Assembly (NCBI GenBank): GCA_963277665.1
Contig: OY728153.1
Span: 275,564,250 to 275,628,249 of the forward strand
Length of the DNA stretch: 64,000 bases
Source: Viscum album
Lineage: Eukaryota > Streptophyta > Magnoliopsida > Santalales > Viscaceae
Direction: 5' to 3'
This document shows, piece after piece, positions 1 to 9,605 of the stretch. Each line of letters begins with the position of its first letter. The first letter of the stretch is position 1. The notes under the pieces were generated by a model that had not been told where the DNA came from, searched no databases, and saw nothing but the letters and a program-made list of their open reading frames with translations. Made by a program: the position numbers and the translations under genes.

Positions 1-216
1 ACTTTTGGCGCTTTAGAGCTGGCTACTGATCTTTCAACAGATCACCTAATGCACAGGTTTCCTGATTGCCAAAGGGAACCTTGGGTAACAAGTATAGTGT
101 GGAGAACTTTATTTTTACAGACTGCATAACAAGTGATTGTTCTGCTTTTCCCGAGCTTCCATGGGAGTTCAATGCGCAAAAGTCAGAGGTTGCGATGACA
201 CAGTTCTCATATTTTT

Positions 217-462
217 CACCTTGAGGACAATGTGGTTTTTCAAGAAAAAGAAAATGATAGGAATGTGGGTTGTGGGGTCGCAACTTCACTTGGAAGTACG
301 TTGTTGCAGCACAGGCCAGTGACAAATATGGGGAATGCTTGTAGGGGAGGGCATTCAGATATTTTTAGAGTTTCAGATTGGCTAATAAGAGGCTACAGTC
401 AGCCCTCGGGGAGCGGCATTTCTCAGGAGAGTTACTTCTACTTCTTCAGGAGTATTTTGTAA
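217..462 (+). pseudogene. Relic of the 3' end of a Ty3/gypsy pol gene
   Basis: The frame starting at 217 reads HLEDNVVFQEKENDRNVG and then stays open to 462. Many plant gypsy polyproteins end in a similar LEDKV-type motif followed by an acidic/basic tail after the integrase, so this looks like the last part of such a polyprotein. No integrase motif is readable upstream in 1-216, which I cannot assign. The stretch is short and the match is to one motif only, so a chance resemblance is possible. If real, this copy lies on the plus strand, opposite to the LTR at 904-1450, and so belongs to a different element. Confidence 0.35.
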
Positions 463-889
463 TTCTGTAGCAGTTTTGTTGGATCTTGAAAAAAAAAACA
501 TCTTCCTTCCTCGAATCTCTATCAACGAGTGTCGTGTTGGGTGCCCTAGAAGGCTTCATCAGCCTCAATGTCATCGTCCTCGCTTAGATGTATCTTTCCC
601 TCTACGGCTATGATTTTTTCCCGTTAACTTCCTCTTAGTTGGACCCCCCATCACCATCTTTGTCATCTTTGGTTATAGCATCCATATGTTGGAGTTGTTC
701 CATCATAGCAATTGTGAGGAAACCTGGTGCTCTATCACTTCCATGCCATATTTTGAGCTCATACATCACTACCTTCACTTAAAAGTGACTAAAAACTGCA
801 CGGTTGACTCCTTAAAACACCATAATTCAGAGTTGTTTCACCTTAACGAAGTCACCATCACACGTTGAATTCCTCGCGTCACAATACAC
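463..889. other. Unassigned stretch, possibly leader and gag start of a minus-strand LTR element
   Basis: No convincing gene. It lies on the internal side of the primer binding site at 890-901, so it should be the leader and gag start of the minus-strand element whose 5' LTR is at 904-1450. A minus-strand reading near 640-760 (MYELKIWHGSDRAPGF and onward) is open and could be a gag N-terminus, but I do not recognise it. The A10 run near 490 may be a remnant of a polyadenylation region. Confidence 0.25.
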
Positions 890-901
890 GCTTTGATACC
901 A
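890..901 (-). promoter_or_regulatory. Primer binding site (initiator Met tRNA type)
   Basis: On the minus strand this reads TGGTATCAAAGC, 11 of 12 bases matching the usual plant iMet-tRNA primer site TGGTATCAGAGC. It lies two bases from the LTR that starts at 904. Confidence 0.6.
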
Positions 902-903
902 CT

Positions 904-1450
904 TGTTGAACATTTACCGCAGAAGTGCACACACAAATAATAACAAAGAATAAAACAATACAAATTTCCAACCCCTCAATAAACTTAATTTCATGATCCT
1001 AAGAAGGAATGATACACCGTGGTACAAGTTTTGGATATACAAAATTGCAAACCTTTTGATTATATTCAACGGCTCAAATTCTCTCACGTTTTAGATTACT
1101 TAATGTGGGACAATTTTGGACGCACAAAACTGCCAACTCATTCTTCCCATCTCCACCCAGAGAGACCCCCGCAAAGACATAAAGAGGTTCGTCCCTAACA
1201 GAACCTGAGAAAGCCCGCTCATAAACTCTGTAAGATAATAAATAGTCGCATGATAATTTCCACTGCAGATATAACTCCCAATTAATGACTAAGCCACACT
1301 TTCTAACCCATTGACCTGAGAAGCTACTATAGATTCCCTCCACTAATTGGAGGTCATTCCCATTGGCTTGGAAAGCTTCCCGGAGATTTCCTCCTCTGAT
1401 TGGAGATCATTAATGTGATACTTGAAAAACTTTCAAGAAAGCTTTCAACA
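904..1450 (-). mobile_element. 5' LTR of a minus-strand LTR retrotransposon (internal part runs left)
   Basis: The segment begins TGTTGAA and ends TTCAACA, a perfect 7-bp terminal inverted repeat with TG and CA ends, and it is directly next to an iMet primer site at 890-901. The length, 547 bp, suits a Copia-type LTR. The other LTR and the target duplication are not in the window (the 5 bases after it are ATTCC), so the right boundary rests on the terminal repeat alone. If the exon at 1664-1819 is real, this element lies in its first intron. Confidence 0.5.
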
Positions 1451-1663
1451 ATTCCCAGTAAGAAAAGCCTGTGATCAAATATTACTAGCAATCATCAATG
1501 GATATAAATATCAGAAAGCATTAAAAATTCAGTATCGCCGATAAAATGGACACGCAATGGGAGAACATGAGAATGTCCCCTGAGATCCCTAGTAGAGCGG
1601 AATGCTGTTAAAAGTGAGAAACACTGGAAAGGGGCAGTGGCGGCAGAATTGGGAGAGAGTGAC

Positions 1664-1819
1664 CTGCCGAATTATGGCAGCTGGGGCTGGAGTTGGATTT
1701 ACGAGATAAAGCCAGAAGCAGAAACAGAAAGCCCCGTCTCCTTCTATTCTCAGTTTAAGATCCTTCAACAGCAAGTAGTCGTCGCTCTCAGGAATGCCCG
1801 TGACCTCTTCCATCTCCAT
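1664..1819 (-). CDS. Candidate first coding exon of a host gene (ConA/LamG-like N-terminus)
   Basis: On the minus strand an ATG at 1819 opens a 52-codon stretch beginning MEMEEVTGIPESDDYLLL and including FCFCFWLYL and a PAAIIRQ end. The pattern of a short acidic leader, then a Phe/Trp-rich beta strand and a TIIxQ-like motif resembles the start of plant proteins with an N-terminal concanavalin A/laminin-G-like fold; this is recalled family knowledge, not a search result. The reading frame continues to a stop at 1589, but a splice donor (CAG|GTCACT) lies exactly after IIRQ, so I end the exon at 1664. Upstream is a CT-rich leader (1859-1910 on the other strand), as in many plant 5' UTRs. The in-frame ATG six bases downstream is an alternative start. 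Downstream exons would lie beyond the left edge, so 1-1663 would be intron with transposon relics. The opposite-strand ORF (1637-1843) looks like a shadow. Confidence 0.45.
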
Positions 1820-1866
1820 CTCCTTCCCTCTGCTCCTCGGTGACGGAAGAAGTAAAGAAAGGAGCG

Positions 1867-1906
1867 GGGAGGGGGGAGGGGGGAGGGGGGATGGGGGAGG
1901 GCGGAG
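1867..1906 (+). repeat. G-rich tract with quadruplex potential
   Basis: Five runs of four or more G separated by one or two bases (GGGGA, then GGGGGGA three times, then TGGGGG), so it fits a G-quadruplex pattern. It lies on the strand opposite to the candidate host transcript, whose leader is therefore C-rich here. Confidence 0.7.
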
Positions 1907-2094
1907 GGAAGAAACGGTTTTCCGCGGTCTGGGAGGGAGGGAATCAACCCGGGAAGGTCGACCCGTGTTCCCACTTATCGGCGGCGGCTGTTAATTAGCG
2001 GTTGGGTATTTACACAGAGGAGGAGCGCGACGGCGCAAAACCCCCGTTATGCGGTGAGGTTGAATTCGATGCGTGTCCCAATCATAGTGCGACA

Positions 2095-2158
2095 TGTCAC
2101 CGACGTTTTTCGAAAAACGAGAAAAATAAAATCCCACTTAATGAGAAATAACGGTTTA
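2095..2158 (+). repeat. 64-bp direct repeat, copy 1, with 16-bp palindrome
   Basis: Matches 2286-2349 with three differences. It starts TGTCACCGACG and contains the perfect palindrome CGTTTTTCGAAAAACG, which is disrupted in copy 2. Similarity stops sharply at both ends. This copy is outside the Copia-1 LTR. Confidence 0.85.
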
Positions 2159-2202
2159 CTGTGGATAATTAATTAATTGAACCAGTTGAAATAATATATT
2201 TT

Positions 2203-2279
2203 TGTTATGAAAACAAAAATTGAAAGAACTATAAGTGGAATAGCGGAGAAATATCAGCATAAAAGGAGAATAAGAATAT
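2203..2279 (-). mobile_element. Copia-1 3' LTR, outer fragment
   Basis: This stretch (TGTTATGA, then GAAAGAACTATAAGTGGAAT) corresponds to the start of the Copia-1 5' LTR at 58583-58662 (TGTTAAGA, then GAAAGAATTAAAAGTAGAAT). It is the outer end of the 3' LTR of the minus-strand Copia-1. The remainder of the LTR resumes at 12387, after the inserted block. The target duplication partner of Copia-1 lies beyond the window. Confidence 0.6.
2258..2279 (+). repeat. 22-bp direct repeat flanking the inserted block, left copy
   Basis: Identical over 22 bp to 12387-12408. It lies inside the Copia-1 LTR and looks like a duplication made when the block 2280-12386 was inserted. It is long for a DNA-transposon target duplication. 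Confidence 0.85.
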
Positions 2280-2285
2280 TATTTT

Positions 2286-2349
2286 TGTCACCGACGTTTT
2301 TCAAAAAACGAGAAAAATAAAATCTCACTTAATGAGAAATAACTGTTTA
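2286..2349 (+). repeat. 64-bp direct repeat, copy 2
   Basis: Second copy of the repeat at 2095-2158, three differences. It lies just inside the left end of the inserted block. Confidence 0.85.
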
Positions 2350-2483
2350 GGCAAATTTGGGGGAGGAGTTTTTTTTTAATGGGTTTAGGTTTGAAATAAT
2401 TCGGGAAATGGGTTGATGAAGCCCCACTTCAAGTGACGCTTGGGCCTTTTTTTTCTTTATCCCCTCTTCCACCCCCACACACT

Positions 2484-2829
2484 ATTATATATATTTATAA
2501 TAAATATACAATTATAATATAATTATAAATATAATTATATATATATATATATTTACATATAAATAATAAATAAATTTATATTTATAAATATGTATTTAAG
2601 ATTATATTTATAAATACATAAATAAATATTTACAATAATAAATATCTATATATGATATAAATATATTTAAATATAAATAAATCTAAGGAATTGTGATTAT
2701 GTATTTATAAATATAATTTTAAATATATAATAATCAATAAGAATCTAATTATATAAATATATATTTAAAATTATAAATAAATATAATTTTAAATATATAT
2801 GTATATAAAAATATTTATGTATATATATA
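2484..2829 (+). repeat. AT-rich long direct repeat, copy 1 (left of LINE)
   Basis: Closely matches 8461-8800 over most of its length, including the rarer non-AT landmarks (AATCTAAGGAATTGTGATTATG here, AATCTAAAGAATTGTGATTATG there, cited as aligned segments). Both copies end near ATGTATATATATAAT; here the LINE begins directly after. Just upstream is an AAGTGACGCTT box comparable to AAGTGGCGCTT before copy 2. Confidence 0.8.
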
Positions 2830-2835
2830 ATCCAA

Positions 2836-3709
2836 GTGCGGCGACTCTTGAGGGGAGCCCGGGGAGGAGTGTGACTACGCAGCCCGGGGACGAAGGGGTT
2901 TGGGGTGAAGAGGGAAGTTCTCAGTTTCAGTTAAATGGAGCCGGACCTAGTGAATCATTGCGGAACCTCTCCTTAACTGATAAAGAAAAATCAGTAATTG
3001 CTACATGGAAGAGTGAAGATGTGTTTCTCTCACATCGACTGTCATTGTTTATTGTTGAAAATTTCTAGCAAAAAAGTCATTCAATCAGGGAGAACTGAAA
3101 AATACTTTGCAAAATATCTGGCGATTGGAGGACGACGTTGCTATAAGAGAAGTGGAAGCGGGACTCCTAGTCTTTGAATTCTTTAACGAAGGAGATAAAT
3201 TAAAAGTCATCAAAGGTCGATCATGGTCCTTTGACAACCAATTCATTCTCATGGAGGATCTTAAAGGCGAAGAAGATTTTCAGTCAGTTAACCTGTCTTG
3301 CTCACATTTCTGGATTCGAATTAGAGGAATCCCCTTTCATTGCAGAACCGAACGTGTTATGCGTGAGATTGGAGGACGCATCGGTTCATTTCTGGAGTGG
3401 GACCGGTCTGATCCAATTCACTGGGGATCTTTTGTGCGAATCAGAGCTTCGATGGATGTTGCACAACCTCTTATGAGGGGCATGTTTTTGACAGTTGAGG
3501 ACTCTCACGTCTGGATATCTGTTGAGTTTGAAAAGCTTCCTATTTTCTGTTTCTTTTGTGGGTGTCTCGGACACTTAGAAAAGACATGTGAGGCGAAGGA
3601 GGATGGACAGGGCAATGTTATTTTGCAATACGGTCCCTGGCTCCGTGCAAAAACCTCAGGGCGGGTTTTATTTTCGAAGTTGAAAAACAACAAGACCGCG
3701 ACAAACTAG
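2836..3709 (+). pseudogene. LINE ORF1 (DUF4283-like, CCHC zinc knuckle), frameshifted
   Basis: ORF1 of plant L1 elements is an RNA-binding protein that coats the LINE RNA. Here the N-terminal part (2836-3065) and the main part (about 3068-3709) are in different frames, so there is a frameshift near 3065. The main part has WRLEDDVAIREVEAGLLVFEF and a RIRGIPFHCRTE segment, typical of the DUF4283 domain, followed by the knuckle CFFCGCLGHLEKTC (C-x2-C-x4-H-x4-C) near 3550-3590. The ORF ends at 3709; the disordered C-terminal tail that LINE ORF1 usually carries seems to continue in other frames to about 4300. The first ATG upstream (2799) lies in the AT repeat and is not the natural start. Confidence 0.8.
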
Positions 3710-4306
3710 AAAAAGCTCTTAATGCGCGGGCTGAACCAACTCATACTAATATAATCAGGCTCGGGCCGCCAAATATTTATGCTGACAGTCATGTGGTCCA
3801 ACGAGCGGAAGGAAGGAATCTGGATTGGCCACGAATCTCGGTCGAGCCGAGGGAACAACACACGAGTCAGGGGCTGGGGCTGCCCCCCCCCCCCCCCAAG
3901 TCAGACCACAACTATTTTGAAGGTCATTTCCCCCCATCTGCTAGGCTGCAGTCAAACTGCAAGGAACCACCAGACCCAGAGGCTCAGGGGTACAACAGCT
4001 ATGCAACGACCCACCAGACCCGATTTTCAGTTCAGATGATGTTGCTCCTAGTGCTACCCCTCAGACAGTGGATGACATAACGGGGATCACGTTGACAGGT
4101 ACTATAAAACATCGGACGTGGAGAAGAATGAGTAGCGGGGATAAGGGTGTGGATCCCCCCAGTTCACAACCCAGGGACCAAAAACGACGCTTGGAGGCAT
4201 CTCAGATGATTGAGAGCCTGCCAAAGAAGTGGAAAGTGGCAGATGATGGGTGGGTAGTCGAAGTTTCAGAGGCGGCGACGGGTGTGTCCCAGCCCCGTCT
4301 AGGGCA
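3710..4306 (+). other. LINE ORF1 tail and inter-ORF region
   Basis: GC-rich, low-constraint sequence between the ORF1 knuckle and ORF2, open only in fragments. It contains a C15 run at about 3884-3898, a likely site of slippage. It probably encoded the variable ORF1 tail. Confidence 0.6.
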
Positions 4307-5050
4307 ATGAAAATCTTATGCTGGAACTGTCGGGGGCTTGGCAATCTCCGAACGGTTCGCGTTCTCCATCACTGGAGTTCCAAATTTCGCCCTGACATAG
4401 TTTTTGTATCCGAAACTATGTTGGATAGCAAGGATGCGGGCCTTATGGGCCGGAAGATTGGGTTCAAAAATGTCTTACCCATTGGAAGACAGAGACACTC
4501 AAGTGGACTTTGCCTCTTGTGGAAGGAGGACCTTGGGGTCAAGATCTCTAATTACTCAAGTAACCACATTGCTGTGACGGTTGCTGGCCTAGGGGCTCCT
4601 CCTTGGTCGTTTGTTGGGTTTTACAGGTGGCCGGGTGGGCAGGATAAACACAGATCATGATCCCTTTTGAAGTGACTGCAGGAATCCCTCCCTGACCCTC
4701 TTCTGATAGGGGGGGGGGGGGGATTTTAACGAGGTCATTTATCCCCATGAAAAAGAAGGGGGACGTGTGAGGAGTGGTGCTGCGATGGATGATTTTAGGA
4801 TGTCTCTTGTTTCGAACTCTCTTCATGACCTCGGGTTTTCGGACTCACCATTTACCTGACATCGGGGTAGGTCAATGGAGAACCACCTGGCGGAAAGGTT
4901 AAACATATTTGTGGGGAATGATGAGTGGACCTCTCTTTTCCACGCCTTCTCTATCGTCCACCTGCCCCCCGTCTCCTCTGATCACTGCCCAATCATGTTG
5001 TCAACAGTCTCACAAGGGCAACAGAGGGGACCTGAGTGAACCTTTCGCTT
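4307..5050 (+). pseudogene. LINE ORF2, apurinic-type endonuclease domain
   Basis: ORF2 begins at the ATG at 4307 (MKILCWNCRGLGN), the conserved start of plant LINE ORF2, and the domain nicks target DNA to prime reverse transcription. Visible catalytic landmarks are the Asn of CWNCRG, the Glu of VSETM, GGDFNEV at about 4720-4740, and SSDHCPIML near 4977-5000. The frame shifts after 4657 and is rejoined after a G14 run at 4709-4722 that lies exactly in the GG of GGDFNE. A stop interrupts the SPFT-H segment near 4857 and another follows in the linker to the reverse transcriptase. The earlier ATG at 4250 is in frame but lies outside the conserved start. Confidence 0.82.
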
Positions 5051-5057
5051 TGAAAGT

Positions 5058-6885
5058 ATGTGGCTCCAAGATAGTGACTGTGAAAAGGTGGTTCATGCGG
5101 CTTGGGAGGGATCGAATCGGTGCATCATGTCCAACTTCCGCACTGTTGCGTCTCGCCTTCAGAAGTGGAGCTCAACTAGGTTTGGTAACTTTGACCGACG
5201 TATTAAGGAGGCAGATAATCAATTAAAGCGACTCCACTCATATCCTTGTTGTGACTCTGTCCTTAGAAACATCTCTGTGGCAGAAAAGAATCTTAATGCA
5301 GCTCTGAGGGAGAAAGAGAGTTTTTGGTTCATTCGGGCATGGGAGTCCCATATCAGAGATGGTGATCAGAACACCAACTTTTTTCACCAACGAGCGTCTG
5401 TGAGGATAATGAAGAATCATATTGCTCATCTGGAGGACACCACTGGAAGAGTTGAGCACGACATAAATGGCATTCCCTCCATTATCCTGAACTTTTTCAG
5501 CAACCTCTATTCAGCAGAAAGTATTAGTACTCCCTCATGCCCGATTGGATGCATCCCAAAGTTGGTTACTGAAGACATGAATCAATACCTGGAAAGCGAT
5601 TTGTCTGAGGAGGAAGTGCTTGGGGTCCTGCATCTTATTCATTCTACCAAGGCTTCGGGGCCTGATGAGTTTCATGCTCTGTTCTTTAAACGCTTTTGGC
5701 ATATTGTGGGGCCCGATGTGGTGGCCCTTATGAAGGAGGTGTGGGCTAGCAGAGCCTCTCTGGAATCCCTGAATGAAACTCTTATTACTCTTATCCCCAA
5801 ATCCCAATGCCCTCAGAAAATCTCAGAGTTTCGGCCAATCAGCCTGTGTAATGTGATTTACAAAATTTTCTCCAAAACAATGGTGGCCAGACTGAGGAAT
5901 TTTCTCCCGCAGCTTGTCTCAGATAACCAAAGTGCTTTCATTCCAAAGAGATCTATTACAGACAATGCTGCCATTGCCTTCAAATTATTCCACTCTATGA
6001 AAACTCGCTCCTCATCCAAGCGTGGCACCATGGCAATGAAACTGGATATGATAAAAGCTTATGACAGAGTTGAATTGCCTTTTCTCGAACTTGTTCTATC
6101 CAGGTTGGGCTTTGGGACGAAATGGATCTCTAATGTCATGAATTGTGTTACATCTGTCTCCTACAGAATCAATATTAATGGGGCCCCTTCAGCGAGCTTT
6201 AAACCGTCAAGAGGCTTGAGACAAGGGGACCCCCTGTCACCTTACCTCTTCATTCTGGTGGAAGATGTCTTTTCTCATCTCATCCTGAAGGTGGCAGATC
6301 AAGGAGTTATCCATGGTGCTACGGTATGTAGAAATGCCCCCTATCTCTCATCTCTTCTTTGCAGATGATAGCCTCCTTTTTGCGCGTGTCACCCCTCAAG
6401 AATGCAGTGCAGTGCTGAATATCATCAATCTGTACGAAAAGGCCTCTGGGCAACGTCTTAATGCTTCGAAATCAGAGTTATTTTTCAGTAAAGGCGTCCC
6501 ACAAGCTAAGAGAGAGAATTTCCAGCAAATGTGTGGGTTTCCGCTGGTTGATAAGCATCCTAAGTACCTTGGCCTCCCAACCCTGGTGGGTAGGTCGAAG
6601 AAACAAGTTTTCGGCGCGATTGTGGATAGGGTGGATAATCTGATTTTTCTTTGGTCTAGTAGAAAGATTTCCAAGGCGGGAAAGAAAGTTCTTGTGAAGT
6701 CAGTGGCCCAAACAATCCCTTATTATGCTATGTCGCTGTTTAAATTCCCAGAAACTCTCGTGGATCAAATCCACTCCCGGTTGGCCAATTTTTGGTGGGG
6801 CTCCCATGAGGGCAAACATAATTCCCATTGGATGTCTTGGGAGAAGCTGTGTGTTTCAAAATTCCGTGGCGGCCTCGGCTTCTGA
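5058..6885 (+). pseudogene. LINE ORF2, reverse transcriptase domain
   Basis: Reverse transcriptase of a plant L1 LINE. Conserved blocks are readable in order: RPISLCNVIYKIFSKT, NQSAFIPKRSITDN, LDMIKAYDRVE, GLRQGDPLSPYLFIL and the catalytic FADD at 6358-6369, which is intact, followed by LNASKSELFFS. One frameshift near 6340, at the CCCCC of the segment before SHLFFADD, splits it into 5058-6368 and 6313-6885. The second frame ends in a TGA at 6883-6885 after RGGLGF, where LINEs normally have Arg; CGA to TGA is what deamination of a methylated CpG would give. Confidence 0.9.
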
Positions 6886-8364
6886 AATCTCAAATGGTTT
6901 AACAAGGATCTTTTGGCGAAGCAAGGATGGCGCCTTCTTTCCCACCCAAATGCCCTATTCTCAAAGGTGATGTGAGCTAAGTACTTTCCTCATTCTGACT
7001 TCTTGCATGCCCAGTTGGGGCCACAACCGGGTTTTATGTGGAGAAGCATTTGGGGAGCAAAATCTCTCATTGATTTGGGTTTCATGTGGAGAATTGCTGA
7101 TGGGCATAATATTAACATTTGGAATGATCCATGGCTGGCAGATGACGTCAATCATAAGGTTTCCTCACCGGTTGTTCCTGGTTTCGAAGATGCAAGGGTA
7201 CGTGACCTGCTCGATGACTCGCTTGAGGAGTGGGATCGGGAGAAGCTTTGTTGCTGGTTTAACGAGGTGGATCGTCAGCTCATCCTGAGTATCCCTCTCA
7301 CACCGGGGATGGTTATTGACCAGATTTGCTGGACTGGGGAACCTCATGGGAGATATTCTGTTTGTTCGGGTTACAAAATGAGGGTTCAAGGTGTGGTCCA
7401 GGTCCTTACCGATAATCGGTGGAAGTGCCTCTGGTCCCTCACCGTTCCCCCTAAGGTGAATTTTTTTTGGTGGCAGGTCTGTGCTGAGGTTCTTCCAACC
7501 CGTGAATTTCTGGTGAAACGACATTTGGCGTAGGACGACACTTGTCCTTTGTGCCTCCATGAAGTGGAATCCCCTTTGCATACAATTCTTTCCTGTAAGG
7601 GGGTGGAAGGGGTGTGGAAGGGTTAGAGGCCGAATTTTGGTATTTTCTTTGATCTTTCAATTGGGTTGGTCCCAAACCTTACTAAATGGGTGTCTTCCCT
7701 GAAACCAAGAGTGGTAGGGCTAATATGCACAATTGCTTGGTTGGTTTGGACTCGACGGAATGAATGCATTTTCCAGAAGAAGGCGACCCTTGATTACCTA
7801 TGGGTGGATAGAGCTTTGGAGTGGATGAATGGTTGGAAGAAAAGTGATGTGAGGCATTCTTTGAGCTACACTCGTCGAGCGACTCCTTTTTGGTCTCCCC
7901 CCCCTAAGGGTTTCTTCAAGATTAATACAGATGTTGCTGTCTCTTCTCATTCAAGGGTCGGTATTGGGCTCATTGCTCATAACAGTTTTGGCCAGATTGT
8001 GGAAGCTCAGTGTAGGGCAGTGCCTAACTCATGGAGCCCTGTGGTGGCTGAAGCCTTGACCATCCTCCAAGGGATTCTTTTTGCCAGTTCAAAATTTTGG
8101 CCCAGGATTCTGGTGGAATCCGACTGCCTCAAAGTGGTAAACGCGCTCTCAACAAAAGATGAGGATTCCCAGCCTTATGGCTTCATCCTGAGGAAGATCT
8201 GGTCCCTGACCGATGGATTCGATGCCTGCAAATTTTCTTTTATCAAAAGAGATGGTAATTCGAAAGCCCATCGTTTGGATCGTTTTGGGAAATATTGGGG
8301 TGATCATTGTTGGGTGAACTCATTCCCTGATTGGCTTTGTAATCCTGGTTTCCTTGATCAGTAA
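6886..8364 (+). pseudogene. LINE ORF2 C-terminus: zf-RVT and RNase H domains
   Basis: Continuation of ORF2 after the stop at 6883. WRIADGHNINIWNDPWL and DQICWTGEPHGRYSVCSGYK are characteristic of the linker before the zf-RVT domain, which follows as KVNFFWWQVCAEVLPTREFL and CPLCLHEVESPLHTILSC (about 7455-7600). An RNase H domain follows at 7910-8300: NTDVAV, AEALTI, VESDCLKVV and KRDGNSKAH supply the acidic and His positions. Further stops lie near 6975 (TGA after KVM), at 7531-7533 and near 7625. ORF2 ends at 8364, close to the 3' end of the element, as is usual. Confidence 0.85.
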
Positions 8365-8460
8365 TTTATCTTTTTTTTCAAAAAAAATATTTATAATTAT
8401 ATATTTTTACATAAATATAATCTTAAATTCATATTTATAAATGAAGTGGCGCTTTAGCTT

Positions 8461-8800
8461 TTATATATATATTTATAATAAATCTATAATTATCATATAA
8501 TTATAAATATAAATATATTTACATATAAATAATAAATAAAATTTTATTTATAAATATGTATTTAAGATTATATTTATAAATACATAAATATATATTTACA
8601 ATAATAAATAACTATATATAATATAAATATGTTTAAATATAAATAAATCTAAAGAATTGTGATTATGTATTTATAAATATAAATTTAAATATATAATTAT
8701 AAATAAGGATCTATTTATATAAATATATATTTACAATTATAAATATAATAGTATAAACATTTATAATTAATAAATATAATTATGTATATATATAATTACA
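8461..8800 (+). repeat. AT-rich long direct repeat, copy 2 (right of LINE)
   Basis: Counterpart of 2484-2829. It does not touch the LINE end: about 65 bp of other AT-rich sequence and an AAGTGGCGCTTTAG box lie between. Confidence 0.8.
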
Positions 8801-9164
8801 AATATATATTTATAAATATAAATATATTTATATAAATATAAATATATTTATAAATATATATTTGTAATTATAAATAATTATAAATACTTATATATTTATT
8901 AATAAATAAATGCTTATAATTATATATTTATTTATAAATTATTAATAAACAAATACTTATAATTATATATTTATTTATAAATTATTAATAAATAAATACT
9001 TATATATTTATAATTAACACTTATTAATTATTTATACTTATTAATTATTTATACTTATTATTTATACTTATTAAGTATAGATACTTATTAATTATACTTA
9101 TTAATTAAAAATACTTATTAATTATACTTATTAATAAGTGTAAATAATTAATAAGTATAAAATA

Positions 9165-9191
9165 ACAAAGTGCCACTAAGTGGTGCTTTGT
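9165..9191. repeat. Imperfect palindrome with GTGGTGCTTTGT arm
   Basis: ACAAAGTGCCAC, three bases, GTGGTGCTTTGT: arms of 12 bp with two mismatches. Related boxes lie at about 2430 and 8443. Confidence 0.7.
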
Positions 9192-9605
9192 GTTTGTGTT
9201 TTTTTGGCCGATTTTGTGTATGTTTTATTTATATATTTAAATAAAAAATATATTTTTAATTATATAATTATAAACCTATCTTTATAGATAAATATTTATA
9301 ATTATATAAATATAAATATATTTACAAATATATAATTTTGAAAATATTGTTATATATATATTTAAAATTTATTTATAAATATATTTAATATTCATATATA
9401 AATATATATATATATATATATAATTATATTGTAATTATATTTATACTTATATATTTATAATTATATATTTTTACATATATATATAATTTTAAATCTATAA
9501 TTACTAATCTATATTTATATAGTTATAAGTATTTATTTATAAATAAATTTGAAATATTGTTAAACATATAATAAATTGTTAATAACAACAATATTATTTT
9601 AAAGC

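Larger units (their letters stand above)
1820..2202 (-). promoter_or_regulatory. Leader and upstream region of the candidate host exon
   Basis: GC-rich and CpG-containing around 1970-2060, in strong contrast to the AT-rich DNA beyond 2160. No clear TATA box was seen at a convincing distance. The region ends where the Copia-1 LTR begins at 2203, so only about 380 bp upstream of the ATG remain before the transposon stack. Confidence 0.35.
2830..8395 (+). mobile_element. L1-type plant LINE, 5' truncated, with RNase H domain
   Basis: Order of domains is that of plant L1 LINEs: ORF1 with a DUF4283-like domain and CCHC knuckle, then ORF2 with endonuclease, reverse transcriptase, zf-RVT and RNase H. 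GC content jumps from the flanking AT repeat at about 2828 and drops at about 8370, where a short 3' UTR ends in TTTTTTTTCAAAAAAAA. The ORF1 start is missing, as expected for 5' truncation. The target duplication cannot be fixed because both flanks are low-complexity AT. Several frameshifts and stops make it inactive. Confidence 0.88.
8396..9605. other. AT-rich DNA, no gene
   Basis: Almost pure A/T made of TATAAATA-like and (TTAATTAT)n-like words, with the second long repeat copy inside (8461-8800). Non-AT islands are AAGTGGCGCTTT at about 8443 and a 12-bp imperfect inverted repeat at 9165-9191. No coding potential was seen. Confidence 0.8.

Noticed and set aside
1637..1843. Plus-strand ORF opposite the candidate host exon
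   Set aside because: Shadow of the minus-strand frame; only the minus strand has a recognisable protein start, leader and splice donor.
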